NCBI RefSeq assembly: GCF_017353455.1
Contig: NZ_JAFMPZ010000103.1
Coordinates: 1 to 44,816, forward strand
From: Streptomyces laculatispora
GTDB taxonomy: Bacteria > Actinomycetota > Actinomycetes > Streptomycetales > Streptomycetaceae
Direction: 5' to 3'
Length of the DNA stretch: 44,816 nucleotides
The notes under the pieces are model-generated. The model was not told the DNA's origin, ran no database searches, and saw only the letters and a list, made by a program, of their open reading frames with translations. A program made the position numbers and the translations under genes. Positions 1 through 8,209 of this stretch are shown here, piece after piece. Positions within the stretch are counted from its first letter, which is position 1. Every line of letters begins with the position of its first letter.

Positions 1-83
1 CGGGTGAACCCCTCGCTGTACTTCATGGCGGTCGTCCCGGCCACCTCCGCCGCGATGGCCGCGGCCAGCAGTCCATATCCCAT
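1..83 (-). CDS. SMR-family small multidrug efflux transporter, N-terminal fragment (cut by window edge)
   Basis: Reading the minus strand from an ATG at 83 gives MGYGLLAAAIAAEVAGTTAM followed by KYSEGFTR at the window edge. This is the first transmembrane helix of the EmrE/QacE small multidrug resistance family. The AAEVAGTT segment contains the conserved membrane-embedded Glu that carries protons and cationic drug, and K-x-S-x-GF follows the helix as in family members. Only about 27 of roughly 105 residues are in the window. An in-frame ATG at 101 would add six residues (MLTLVH), but family proteins start close to the first helix, so 83 is preferred. The gene is divergent from the membrane protein gene on its right and the two share a short promoter region. 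The family call rests on one helix only. Confidence 0.72.
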   Translation of the reverse strand, partial: MGYGLLAAAIAAEVAGTTAMKYSEGFT

Positions 84-1310
84 GTGTACGAGTGTAAGCA
101 TCGATGGCGGCGAAGGACCGGGGTCACCCGGGCACCGGGGGCGCTACCGTGGTCCGTCCATGTACATGATCGGCTGACAGACGGAGCAGAAGGGGCGCAG
201 GACGCAGGGGGGGGCGGCGGGCCGTACGGAGGCGCGCCGTACGGGGGGCCTCCCGGAGGGCCGCCCGGCTGGGGCGGCTGGGGCGGCGGCTGGATGCCGC
301 CCAAGCCCGGGGTGATACCCCTGGGGCCGCTGAGGCTCGGGGACATATTCAACGGCGCGTTCTCCACCGTGGGCCGTCACGGCAAGCAGCTGTTCGGCAT
401 CGGCGCTGCCGTGTACGGCGGGGCGTTGGCCGTGGTCGTGGCGGCGGTCGCGATCGGCTACTCCGCGACCTCGGACCATCTGGACCGGATGTTCTCGCTC
501 GGCTCCGACGAGGACCCCAGGACCGATGACTGGGTACCGGTGGTGATCGCCCTCTGCGCGATCGCGCTGGTGTGCCTGATCGCGGCCGTGCTCTCCACGG
601 CCCTGATGTACGCGGCCGTACCCGCGGTCCTCCAGGAAGCGGTGCTGGGCCGGCCGACCACCTTCTCCGCGGTCTGGCGCCGGGCCTGGGCACGGGTGCC
701 CGCCGTGATCGGAACGGTCTTCCTGAGCTGGGTGATCGCGATGATCCCGCTCCTGCTCGCCTGGGCCGGGATCATCGCCCTCATGATCGGCACGATCGCC
801 ATGGACGGCGGCGCCTCGATCGCGCTGGTCGTCATCGGCATCGTCGGCGCCATGGCGACGGCACCGCTGGCGGTCTGGCTCTGGGTGAAGTTCAGCCTGG
901 CGCCCTCGGCCGTGGTCTTCGAGAACCAGGGCCCCATCGCGGCGATGCGCCGCTCGTCCGCGCTGGTGCGCGGCGACTGGTGGCGGATCTTCGGGATCAG
1001 CCTGCTGGCAGGCGCCATCGCGGGGGTCGCGAGCTATCTGATCCAGCTGCCGTTCTCGTTCATCGGCATGTTCTCGGGCATGCTCGGCTCGGCGAACCTG
1101 GGCGACGACCCGAACCCGGCCTCGATCATCGTCGCCATGAGCGGCTATCTGGTGGTCATGATGATCGGTCAGCTGGTCAGCCAGCTGATCGTGGCCACCT
1201 TCCCGCCGCTGGTGACCGGACTGCTGTACGTGGACCGCCGCATCCGCACCGAGAACCTGGGCCCGGTCCTCGCCGAGGCCGCCGCGGTACCGCCGCAGTA
1301 CACGGGCTGA
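84..1310 (+). CDS. Multi-pass membrane protein with Pro/Gly-rich N-terminus (GPDPase membrane-domain-like)
   Basis: The frame is open from a GTG at 84. The recognisable protein begins with a Gly/Pro/Tyr-rich cytoplasmic leader (positions about 210-295) and then the family-like block KPGVIPLGPLRLGDIFNGAF. About six hydrophobic segments follow, matching Streptomyces membrane proteins annotated as glycerophosphoryl diester phosphodiesterase membrane domain. No catalytic domain is visible, so enzymatic activity should not be assumed. The start is uncertain. GTG 84 abuts the divergent SMR gene and the region up to about 170 looks like promoter. The only other in-frame candidates are CTG 174 (giving MTDGAEGAQDAG) and ATG 294, and ATG 294 would delete the Pro/Gly leader. 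A run of eight G at 207-214 is a possible sequencing or phase-variation slip site. Function is unknown. Confidence 0.72.
   Translation: MYECKHRWRRRTGVTRAPGALPWSVHVHDRLTDGAEGAQDAGGGGGPYGGAPYGGPPGGPPGWGGWGGGWMPPKPGVIPLGPLRLGDIFNGAFSTVGRHGKQLFGIGAAVYGGALAVVVAAVAIGYSATSDHLDRMFSLGSDEDPRTDDWVPVVIALCAIALVCLIAAVLSTALMYAAVPAVLQEAVLGRPTTFSAVWRRAWARVPAVIGTVFLSWVIAMIPLLLAWAGIIALMIGTIAMDGGASIALVVIGIVGAMATAPLAVWLWVKFSLAPSAVVFENQGPIAAMRRSSALVRGDWWRIFGISLLAGAIAGVASYLIQLPFSFIGMFSGMLGSANLGDDPNPASIIVAMSGYLVVMMIGQLVSQLIVATFPPLVTGLLYVDRRIRTENLGPVLAEAAAVPPQYTG
145..177 (+). promoter_or_regulatory. Possible -10 box and five-codon leader ORF before the membrane protein gene
   Basis: A TAnnnT box (TACCGT, 145-150) is followed by ATG at 160, which opens ATG TAC ATG ATC GGC TGA. 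The stop at 175-177 overlaps an in-frame CTG (174-176) of the membrane protein frame as CTGA. A palindrome CATGTACATG spans 159-168. This is what the sequence shows. A coupled start from CTG is inference. Confidence 0.25.
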
Positions 1311-1424
1311 GGCCGTCTCCCAGCGGGCAAGCACCAGGGTTCAGGCTCCGCAGGGGCGTCCTCGCGTCCGCAGCCTCCGGCCGGCACGGCCCGAACCCGG
1401 AACACGTCCCGGGGCTCGACGCAG

Positions 1425-1465
1425 AGCGCCCGCCCCTTCCGGTCGTGCCGGGGGGCGGGCGCTTT
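1425..1465. terminator. Bidirectional hairpin terminator between convergent genes
   Basis: AGCGCCCGCCCC (1425-1436) pairs with GGGGCGGGCGCT (1452-1463), a perfect 12-bp stem with a 15-nt loop and a short T run after it. It lies between the convergent membrane protein gene and the lipoprotein gene, so it can end both transcripts. Confidence 0.75.
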
Positions 1466-1475
1466 GCGCGGGGGC

Positions 1476-1925
1476 TCAGCCCTGGAGCTTCATTCCCTTG
1501 GGGGAGCTGAGGCCCTTTTCGGGGTGGGCACGGAACGTCGCCGTCCATGCTGTGGGCGGGCAGGAGGTGCCATTGGGGTGCTGCTCCGTCAGCTTGGCCC
1601 GGGTGCTGTCCTCGACGACCGTGTCACCGCTCTTCGCGGAGGTTACGGTGAGCCGTACCGGCACGGTGGTCGCGCCGACGTCGTCGGGGAGCCGGACCCT
1701 CAGCGAGGTGAACGGGTCATCGGGGTTGCCCGATGCCTTCTCCTCGCAGCTGTCGTCCACGCACAGCCGGATCTTCACCTCATCCCGGCCGCCGAAGTCG
1801 GCGGGCCGCCACACAGCGGACACCTGCGAGTCCGCGTCGGCCTGCCGGCACGGTGTGTCCTGGCCGAAGACCGAGCATCCGGTCAGGGCGACCATCAGCA
1901 GCGGGGCGAGAAGGGCACGGCGCAT
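1476..1925 (-). CDS. Small secreted lipoprotein, coupled to the upstream modular protease
   Basis: A 149-residue protein with a short basic-hydrophobic signal ending in a lipobox, MRRALLAPLLMVALTGC, so Cys17 is the predicted lipid-modified residue and the mature protein should be anchored to the outer face of the membrane. The mature part is polar with four further cysteines (the CVDDSC motif and two others, one at C-terminal NGTSCPP), suggesting a small disulfide-stabilised fold. Its ATG lies one base after the TGA of the 1538-residue protease (TGA-T-ATG), so it should be translated by coupling, at a ratio tied to the protease. I do not recognise a named domain. The context suggests an inhibitor, immunity protein, chaperone or docking partner for the protease, but this is inference. 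It is the last gene of the unit and is followed by the hairpin at 1425-1465. Confidence 0.85.
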   Translation of the reverse strand: MRRALLAPLLMVALTGCSVFGQDTPCRQADADSQVSAVWRPADFGGRDEVKIRLCVDDSCEEKASGNPDDPFTSLRVRLPDDVGATTVPVRLTVTSAKSGDTVVEDSTRAKLTEQHPNGTSCPPTAWTATFRAHPEKGLSSPKGMKLQG

Positions 1926-1926
1926 A

Positions 1927-4900
1927 TCAATACCTCGCTACTGTGCCGGGGAAGGCGCTGTTGGCCAGCCCGATATCGGTGAAGTACAGCCAGCACGGGT
2001 CGAAGAGACCGCCGCTGTTGTCGCCGCCGCCACCCCCGCCGCCGGAAATGATGCCCTTGGCGAAGGCGCGTCCGCTGCCATCGACGGTGTACACCGGGCC
2101 GCCTGAGTCACCGTTGATGGTGCAGGAGCCGGACGTCTTCTTGGCCACGACCATGTTCTTGGCCGTCGTACCCCCCGAGTAGTGGACGGTCACCTGCGTG
2201 TCGGTCACCTTCCAGCCGCACTTCTCGCCGGTCATCATGCCGCCCGTGCAGACCTTGTCACCGCTTTGCGCCCAGCGCCGCCAGTAGTCGTGGACGGGGC
2301 GCGACGAGCTGGACGTCTTGCCGCCCTTGTATATCCGGGCCGACGCGGAGCTGTCGCTGTTGACCCGGTACAGCGACAGGTCACCCGCGTAGTAGCTCTG
2401 GCCGGAGAGCTTCACCGAGCCGTACCCGTTCTTCCAGTTGTCCCGCACGACGGGACCGATGTAGTCGCTTTTGCTGGGGTTGAGGACGGCACCGTTGCCG
2501 GTGGTGCAGTGGCCTGCGGTCACCATGTACCAATTGCCGTTGTACTTCCAGGGGAAGCCCGCCGTGCACCACGACGCCGAGCTGACGGTCAGCTGCGAGT
2601 AGAAACGTGCCCCGCCGTAGTAGGGCGAGGTGTCGTTGTAACGGGTCGCCTGGGGCTCCAGTGCGTCGACGCCGGGGGCGACCTGCACGGCCACGGTGTC
2701 GGTACCGTACCGGTCGCCCAGGGCCGTGACCAGCGCCGGGGTGGCCGCCTCGGTCCTGACGACGACACGGTTGTTCGCAGCGTCCACGGACGCCACACGC
2801 AGCCCGCTCACGCCGGGCAGCTCCGCTTCCGGCAACTGCAGGACCTCGTCGCGCACGGACTCCAGCGCGGTGACACTGTGTTCCACCACCTCGGCGCGCG
2901 GGGCAACCTCCTCGGTGACGGTCGGCCCGGCGGGCGCGGGAGCCGTCTCCGTGGTGTCCTGCGGCATCTCGAACGACTCCTCGCCGGTGGACTCCTCGGC
3001 CCCGTCGGCGGGTGGCGCCGGGGTCTGCGTCTCGGTGGTCTCGGTGTCGGGCTTGGTGCCGTCCTCCGTGTCAGCGGCGGGCGTTCCGCTGCCCTCGTCG
3101 GCCGGGGCCTGCGTCACCTGGACCGGTGCGGACGCCTCGGCGGCCGAGGCCGCCTGCACCACCGGCGCGACCAGATCACCCGTGGCCGGGTCGAGGTAGG
3201 GCGGGGCAAAGGTGTCGGGGCTGTTCGCCGCGCGCGTCTTGGCCTGCTCCAGGGCGTAGGCCTTGGCCGGCTGCGACTCCTGCATGCCGTCGTCCGATCC
3301 GCCCTCGATGACCTCGACCCTGTCGACGATCACCGAGACCGGTTCGGCCTCCGGCGGGCCGTACGGTCCACCGAAGCGGGCGCCGATCTGCCGACCGCCG
3401 CTGCCGGACAGGAACGAGGTGTCCCACAGCAGCTTTGGCGCCGAGCCGCCGGCGAGTGGCACCGGCCAGGTCACGGCGGTGCCGTCGGCGCGAGTGACCT
3501 GGGAGGCCGGGATGACCTGCCACGGGTCGGCGGACGAGGACCGCTGCAGGAACGTGACCTCCGTCAGCGAGGCCGGCGCTCCGACCGCGAGGTCGGCCGA
3601 GCCGACGAGCACCTCGCCGTTGGCGGGTGCGGTGACGGCCGCCTGTCCCACATGGAAGGCGCGCTTGGCCGCGGCCGATACGTTGCCGGCCCGGTCGGTC
3701 GCGGTGACGACGAGCTGGTGGCTGCCCTCGGTGGCCGGGGTGACCGGCAGCGCCACCGGGCCGCCGCTGGTGGTGACGCTCTGCGCGGAGCCGCCGTCGA
3801 TCCGGTACGTCAGGATGCGGGTGTCGGCGCCGTCCGGCGTCAGCGTGAACGCCCCGGTCACCTGTGCGCCGCCCGCCCAGGCGTCCGACGGGTAGGCCGT
3901 CGAGGCCACGGCAGGGGCGCCGGGCGCGGTGGTGTCGACGGTGAAGCGGTAGTGCGAGGTGGCCCCGGCCACGCCGTTGCCGTCGATGCCGCGCACATGC
4001 AGGTACCAGGTGCCCTCGGCACGGGTCGTCGTGTACGCGGTACCGGTCGTCTCCGACGTGCTGTCCGGCACGGTGTCGCTGGTGGCGTCGACGACGATGC
4101 TGTACCCGGCGGAGGCGCCGGAGGGCGCGGTCCAGGCCGCCTGGAAGGAGCCGCTCTTGTAAGCGCCCGTCTGGTCGGGATGCGTGGAGGAGCTGATCAC
4201 CGGGCTCGGCGGCAGTGTCGTGTCGACCCGGAACGGCAGGTGCGCGGCGCTGGACGACCAGTTGCCCGCCTGGCCCTTGGCCCGCACGTGCACGTACCAG
4301 GTACCGTCCGCGTCGACGGTCGTGGTGAACTTCGTCGTCGTCTGCGCGGTGCCGCTGCCGGCCGGCAGGGTGTCCGCAACGCGGTCGACGCTGACGGCGT
4401 AACCGGCGACGCCGGACAGGTCGGTGGGCGCCGACCAGCCGAAGGACGCGGTGCGCCCGGCGTACGCGCTGGTCGTCACCGGGTGCGTGGAGGAGACCAG
4501 GCCGCCGGGCGCGCCCGGGGCGGTGGTGTCCACGTTGAAACCACGGTGCTGGGTCGTGGACCACAGCCCCGCCTTGTCCTTGGCGGCCGCGTGCACCCAC
4601 CAGGTTCCGTCAGTGCGCCCGGACCAGCTCACGGCGGCAGCGGTCTGCGTCACGGTGAATCCGGCGGCCGTCGTCGGATTCTGGTCGAGCTTGACGGCGT
4701 ATCCGCTCACGCCGGAGGCGTCGGTCGCGGCGAGCGCGCCCGAAAAGGTGGTGGCGCTGTACCAGGCCGACGCCGAGGGGTGGCTGGTAGAGGTGATGGC
4801 AGGGGCGGACGGGACGGTGGTGTCGACGGTGAACGTCTGCCACCCCGACCAGGCCCCGGCGTCAGTGCCGTCGGACGCCCGGGCCCGCCACTTGTAGCCG

Positions 4901-6543
4901 CCCGGCGCCAGGGTGCCGGCCGTGTGGGTCGCCACCGCTCCGGAGGCCACGGAGGCGGACGTGCCGGACTGCAGGGCCGCGGTGCCGTTCGCCGCCCAGA
5001 CCTCGAAGGTCAGGGTGAGCTGCTGGGCGTCGGCGTCGGTGGCCTTCGCGGACAGCGTGGGCGTGGTGTCCGAGGTGTAGGTACCCGACAGCGGGGAGAC
5101 GGCCGCCGCGGTTGCGGGCTTGGAGTTGTAGGTGACCGTCAGGGAGGGCTCGAAGGCGGCGTTGTGCGAGCCGTCCGTCTGATTCGCCGAATAGTAGCGG
5201 CGCCAGGTCAGGGGGTCCGTCTCATCGACGGCCGCGATCCGCACACCCTGGTTGGGCTGGCCGTCGGCCCAGGCCTGGACTATCCCGTCGATGTCCCAGG
5301 AGACGTGCCCCGCCGGACAGCCGGCGTTGTACCCCTTGGCCGCCACGGAGGTCACGGCGCCGGTCGTGGTCGTCGTGGGCTGCTCGGCCCAGGTGATGGC
5401 CGAGGGGTCCCAGGCCGAGGTGATACGGCGTACCTGGTTGCCTGCGTTGGTGGTGCTGCACGTGGACGAGTAGTACGAGTACAGGCGCAGGTCGGTGTCG
5501 AGGACGTGCTTGCCGGCGTACTTCGCCGCGTCGAACTTCAGGTACGAGCGGGCCTTCTCGGTGCCGTTGTAGGTACCGGCCTTCAGTTCGGTCGAGCCGC
5601 GCTGCGAGGTGAGGTAGTCGTCGTACTGGACCCAGGTGTCGGTCACCGGGCCGAGCAGGGAGTCGGTCGGGTCGATGGTGACCGGATACCGCAGATCAGG
5701 GTCGGCGAGGAACTTGGGGTCGGGTTCCAGAACCAAGACCTGGCCGCCGGTGTCCGCGTCCCGCTCGATCGTGACGTCGATGGCCGCGATGTCCTCGGGC
5801 TCACCGGAGGCGGGATCTTCGTCCGCGCCCCACATAACCGGCAGCGGCGCGGTGGCCACCGTACGGCCGCTGCTGTCGTTCCAGCGAAGGCGTTCGTCGG
5901 CGGTCTCATGCAGGGTGAGGCCGTCGGTCGAGACGGGCAGTCGGTAACTGACCGGGCCGTCGGGGCGCTCGTGCAGGACGACGGAGTGGGAGAAGCCCTC
6001 CTTGAGGGCGGTCACCACGAGGTCGCCGCCCTCGACAGCACCGGGGTAGACGGCGGATGAACCGTCCAGGCGGGGCTCGGGCAGCTTGCCTGGCCAGTCG
6101 AGCCCGAGGGTGTGGCCGCCGCGGGTGACCTCGGCCAGTGGTTCGCCCGTACCGCCGCCGGAGAAGGTGATATCGGCGGCAGCGGTCTTCGGCCTCACCA
6201 CGCCGTCCTCCGCCACGAGGGTGGTGTCGACGGGCCGCCAGCTGCCGTTGGGCTGCTTGACCCGGATCGGGCCGGTGTAGGCCTCGACGGTGGTGGTGCC
6301 GTCGGCGTTGGCCCAGGTGGTGGTCGAATCGGTGCGCTCGGAGACTATCTCGCTCCGGACGCCGTTCGTCCGCTGCGCCGCCGGCGCTTCGGCCGTCGGA
6401 TCGGCATCCTCGGCGAACGCGAGCTCGTTGAGCAGGGGCAGCGGGGCGCACACGAGAGCGGCCAACAAGCCTGCCGCCAGGGCTAGTCGCCTCAGCGGTC
6501 TTCGCCGGCCGGGGGCCGGGGTGAGCTGCGCGGATTGATGCAC
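1927..6543 (-). CDS. Giant secreted modular S1-family serine protease: DNRLRE domain, Ig-like repeats, C-terminal trypsin-like domain
   Basis: A 1538-residue protein starting at GTG 6543 with a GGAGGGA ribosome binding site 7 nt upstream. Residues 1-44 form a signal peptide with an RRRPLRR n-region. Residues 45-290 are a beta-rich region typical of the front of Streptomyces surface and RHS-type proteins. Residues about 295-475 are a DNRLRE domain. Residues about 478-965 are Ig/fibronectin-like modules with recurring VDTTxPxxP boundaries. Another beta domain covers about 970-1075. A Pro/Glu/Thr-rich stalk (about 1135-1215) follows, then a propeptide-like segment (about 1218-1298). The last 235 residues are a chymotrypsin-fold protease with His1345 (TAGHC), Asp1388 (AGDLSLY) and Ser1480 (NGDSGGP), so the triad is intact. 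The fusion of a surface or polymorphic-toxin-like scaffold with a streptogrisin-type protease is unusual. The coupled downstream lipoprotein may be its partner. Substrate is unknown. Confidence 0.93.
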   Translation of the reverse strand: MHQSAQLTPAPGRRRPLRRLALAAGLLAALVCAPLPLLNELAFAEDADPTAEAPAAQRTNGVRSEIVSERTDSTTTWANADGTTTVEAYTGPIRVKQPNGSWRPVDTTLVAEDGVVRPKTAAADITFSGGGTGEPLAEVTRGGHTLGLDWPGKLPEPRLDGSSAVYPGAVEGGDLVVTALKEGFSHSVVLHERPDGPVSYRLPVSTDGLTLHETADERLRWNDSSGRTVATAPLPVMWGADEDPASGEPEDIAAIDVTIERDADTGGQVLVLEPDPKFLADPDLRYPVTIDPTDSLLGPVTDTWVQYDDYLTSQRGSTELKAGTYNGTEKARSYLKFDAAKYAGKHVLDTDLRLYSYYSSTCSTTNAGNQVRRITSAWDPSAITWAEQPTTTTTGAVTSVAAKGYNAGCPAGHVSWDIDGIVQAWADGQPNQGVRIAAVDETDPLTWRRYYSANQTDGSHNAAFEPSLTVTYNSKPATAAAVSPLSGTYTSDTTPTLSAKATDADAQQLTLTFEVWAANGTAALQSGTSASVASGAVATHTAGTLAPGGYKWRARASDGTDAGAWSGWQTFTVDTTVPSAPAITSTSHPSASAWYSATTFSGALAATDASGVSGYAVKLDQNPTTAAGFTVTQTAAAVSWSGRTDGTWWVHAAAKDKAGLWSTTQHRGFNVDTTAPGAPGGLVSSTHPVTTSAYAGRTASFGWSAPTDLSGVAGYAVSVDRVADTLPAGSGTAQTTTKFTTTVDADGTWYVHVRAKGQAGNWSSSAAHLPFRVDTTLPPSPVISSSTHPDQTGAYKSGSFQAAWTAPSGASAGYSIVVDATSDTVPDSTSETTGTAYTTTRAEGTWYLHVRGIDGNGVAGATSHYRFTVDTTAPGAPAVASTAYPSDAWAGGAQVTGAFTLTPDGADTRILTYRIDGGSAQSVTTSGGPVALPVTPATEGSHQLVVTATDRAGNVSAAAKRAFHVGQAAVTAPANGEVLVGSADLAVGAPASLTEVTFLQRSSSADPWQVIPASQVTRADGTAVTWPVPLAGGSAPKLLWDTSFLSGSGGRQIGARFGGPYGPPEAEPVSVIVDRVEVIEGGSDDGMQESQPAKAYALEQAKTRAANSPDTFAPPYLDPATGDLVAPVVQAASAAEASAPVQVTQAPADEGSGTPAADTEDGTKPDTETTETQTPAPPADGAEESTGEESFEMPQDTTETAPAPAGPTVTEEVAPRAEVVEHSVTALESVRDEVLQLPEAELPGVSGLRVASVDAANNRVVVRTEAATPALVTALGDRYGTDTVAVQVAPGVDALEPQATRYNDTSPYYGGARFYSQLTVSSASWCTAGFPWKYNGNWYMVTAGHCTTGNGAVLNPSKSDYIGPVVRDNWKNGYGSVKLSGQSYYAGDLSLYRVNSDSSASARIYKGGKTSSSSRPVHDYWRRWAQSGDKVCTGGMMTGEKCGWKVTDTQVTVHYSGGTTAKNMVVAKKTSGSCTINGDSGGPVYTVDGSGRAFAKGIISGGGGGGGDNSGGLFDPCWLYFTDIGLANSAFPGTVARY
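3655..4850 (-). repeat. Four tandem Ig-like module repeats inside the protease gene
   Basis: Module boundaries recur at residues about 572 (FTVDTTVPSAPAI), 669 (FNVDTTAPGAPGG), 771 (FRVDTTLPPSPVI) and 868 (FTVDTTAPGAPAV), about 97-102 residues apart. Each of the first three has an internal THP or SHP box about 14 residues on and a GTWWVH/GTWYVH/GTWYLH strand near its end. The copies are diverged, so this is a protein-level repeat and not a recent DNA duplication. Confidence 0.75.
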
Positions 6544-6582
6544 AGGGAATCCCTCCAGTTGATCGTGGTCGAAGGACGGCTG

Positions 6583-6612
6583 ATCCTAGGTCTCCACATG
6601 TCATGCCCACAA
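6583..6612 (-). promoter_or_regulatory. Candidate promoter of the protease-lipoprotein unit
   Basis: On the minus strand TTGTGG (forward 6607-6612) lies 18 nt before TAGGAT (forward 6583-6588), a fair match to a vegetative promoter, about 40 nt upstream of the GTG start. Seen by eye only. Confidence 0.35.
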
Positions 6613-6747
6613 AGGGAATAGGTCGCTCCGTTGCCGGCGAACCGCGTGTGCCGAATCTCGTGGCACCCCTGGTCCATCTCCCCTGCCCTGGGCGGCCCTT
6701 GGGACAATGGTCATGAGTCAACGATCTACATGTGACGCTCTTCGGGT

Positions 6748-6945
6748 GGGGCTCGCTGGGGTGAGGCCGCGAGGTGGCTGACGGACGACGTGTCGATCGG
6801 GCTGCCGGCGGCGGTGTTCCCGGCGCAGGCGGGGCAAGGCGCGGTGGACGAGGCCGGCGCGCGGGAGGAACGGGCGCGCTCGTTGCCGTCGAAACCTGAT
6901 GACGTACCTCGCGAGGGCACAGCGGCTCGGGCCCCCGTCCGCTGA
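6748..6945 (+). pseudogene. Degraded transposase remnant (IS4-like N-terminal region)
   Basis: The plus-strand frame reads RWGEAARWLTDDVSIGLPAA, then VFP, then AVDEAG-AREERARSLPSK. This resembles the N-terminus of Streptomyces IS4-type transposases (pattern L-[ST]-D-x-V-x-IG-L, V-D-x-x, E-x-R-x-R-x-LP). After LPSK the frame is lost: the expected next motif (a hydrophobic M-x-Y-L-A stretch) continues in another frame from ATG 6899 (MTYLARAQRL). No catalytic DDE core and no clear inverted repeats remain. The family call is by pattern recognition only. Confidence 0.42.
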
Positions 6946-7042
6946 CGTTGCCGTCGACTACTTCCGCCGCCCCACGTCGCAGTCCGGCCAGGGCGCTTGA
7001 CGGGCTTTCAATGATTCTGGCCCGCCGTGCGAGGATCCCCCG

Positions 7043-8185
7043 GTGCCCGTACCTCTGGACGTCGCCCTTCCCGCATCCGCCGAGATCGAGGCACTGCTCA
7101 CGGCCTCCGTCGGCACCCGGACCACCGTCGAGCGCATCGAGCCGCTGCACCACCCCTGGGTACTGCGCGCCCATCTGGCGGAGGCAGCCGGACTCCCCGG
7201 TACGGTCATCGTGAAATGCCTCCGCCCCGGGGGATACGGCCTCCGCTCCGCCGCGGAGCTGACGCGGTGCGAGCAGGCCGCGCTCACCTTCATCGCCGAC
7301 GACCTCCGCCTCGACCTCGCACCGGGCCTGCACGCCGCCTCACCGGATTCCCGCCTGCTCGTGCTGGAGGACCTGTACCCCCGCACCGAACTGGCCGGAC
7401 TGCTGCACCGCGACGGCCACACCCCGGCCCTGGACGCCGAACTGACCGCCTTCGCTTCCTCGATGGGCGAGCTGGCCGCCGCATCGGCCGGCCGCGCCGC
7501 GCTGTTCGACGCCCGCCGCACGGCACTGGGCACCGGCGCCTGCCGGCTGGGCGACTGGGAACACGCCTGCACCGGCCTCTGGCGGAACGGGCTCGCCCGG
7601 GCCGCCGCCTTCGGCGTCCCGCTGCCCGCCGCAGCGGAGCGCGATCTGGAAGCGGCCGTGGCCGAACTGGCGGATCCCGGCCCGTTCCTGGCCCTGACCA
7701 ACGGCGACACCGAGTCACACAACTTCCTGACCGGACCGAGCGGCGGCGGCCGGCTGATCGACTTCGAGGGGGCGGGCTTCCGCCATGCCCTCACCGCCGC
7801 GACCAGCTTCGCGGTCCCCGGCCCGAACTGGTTGGCGGTATCGGGGCCGGGCCAGGTCGAGGCATTCCGCCGGGCCCTTGCCCGGACGGTCCCCGAGGCC
7901 GAGGACGACCAGCGGTTCGGCTTCGGCCTGGCCTCGGCTTCCATGGTCTGGGTGATGACGCGCACCGACCGTCTCACGTCACTGGACGCACGCGGCCCCG
8001 GCAACGACTCCCGCACCCAGATGGTGGCCCTGCTGGAATCCGGAGCCCGCACCGCCGAGGCGCACCGGGTACTCCCCCACCTGGCGGCCTGGTGCCGGTC
8101 CACGGCGGCCCTGCTGCGCCGCCGCTGGCCCGACACCGACATCGACACCGCCGCCATCGCCCCCTACACCTGGCGTGAACGGTAG
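7043..8185 (+). CDS. Phosphotransferase of the aminoglycoside phosphotransferase (APH)/choline kinase-like family
   Basis: A 380-residue kinase-like protein from GTG 7043. The N-lobe has a nucleotide-binding Lys in VIVKCL (residue 58). The catalytic loop is LTNGDTESHNFL with Asp222 as catalytic base and Asn227 as metal ligand; the usual His of the HGD motif is Asn220 here. The metal-binding motif is LIDFEGA (Asp240, in place of DFG/DWE forms). The family transfers the ATP gamma-phosphate to hydroxyls of small molecules such as aminoglycosides, choline or homoserine; the substrate cannot be told from sequence. GAGG lies about 9 nt before the GTG. The gene sits alone, between a transposase remnant and an integrase-like remnant, which suggests acquisition by transfer. 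Resistance function is possible but not shown. Confidence 0.82.
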   Translation: MPVPLDVALPASAEIEALLTASVGTRTTVERIEPLHHPWVLRAHLAEAAGLPGTVIVKCLRPGGYGLRSAAELTRCEQAALTFIADDLRLDLAPGLHAASPDSRLLVLEDLYPRTELAGLLHRDGHTPALDAELTAFASSMGELAAASAGRAALFDARRTALGTGACRLGDWEHACTGLWRNGLARAAAFGVPLPAAAERDLEAAVAELADPGPFLALTNGDTESHNFLTGPSGGGRLIDFEGAGFRHALTAATSFAVPGPNWLAVSGPGQVEAFRRALARTVPEAEDDQRFGFGLASASMVWVMTRTDRLTSLDARGPGNDSRTQMVALLESGARTAEAHRVLPHLAAWCRSTAALLRRRWPDTDIDTAAIAPYTWRER

Positions 8186-8209
8186 GGCGGAGAGCCGGGC
8201 GGCCACGGA

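Larger units (their letters stand above)
6544..7042. other. 499-bp gap between the protease and phosphotransferase genes
   Basis: The left part holds the protease promoter region. The middle (6748-6945) holds a transposase-like remnant, described separately. The right part holds the leader of the phosphotransferase gene. No intact gene is supported here. Confidence 0.6.

Noticed and set aside
7..1334. Minus-strand frames opposite the first membrane protein
   Set aside because: Arg/Gly/Pro-rich shadows. Only the short SMR start at 1-83 has a recognisable sequence.
2182..6060. 1292-codon plus-strand ORF opposite the protease gene
   Set aside because: Shadow frame of a high-G+C gene. Its translation is low-complexity Gly/Arg/Val-rich with no domain, while the minus strand has a signal peptide, modules and a catalytic triad.
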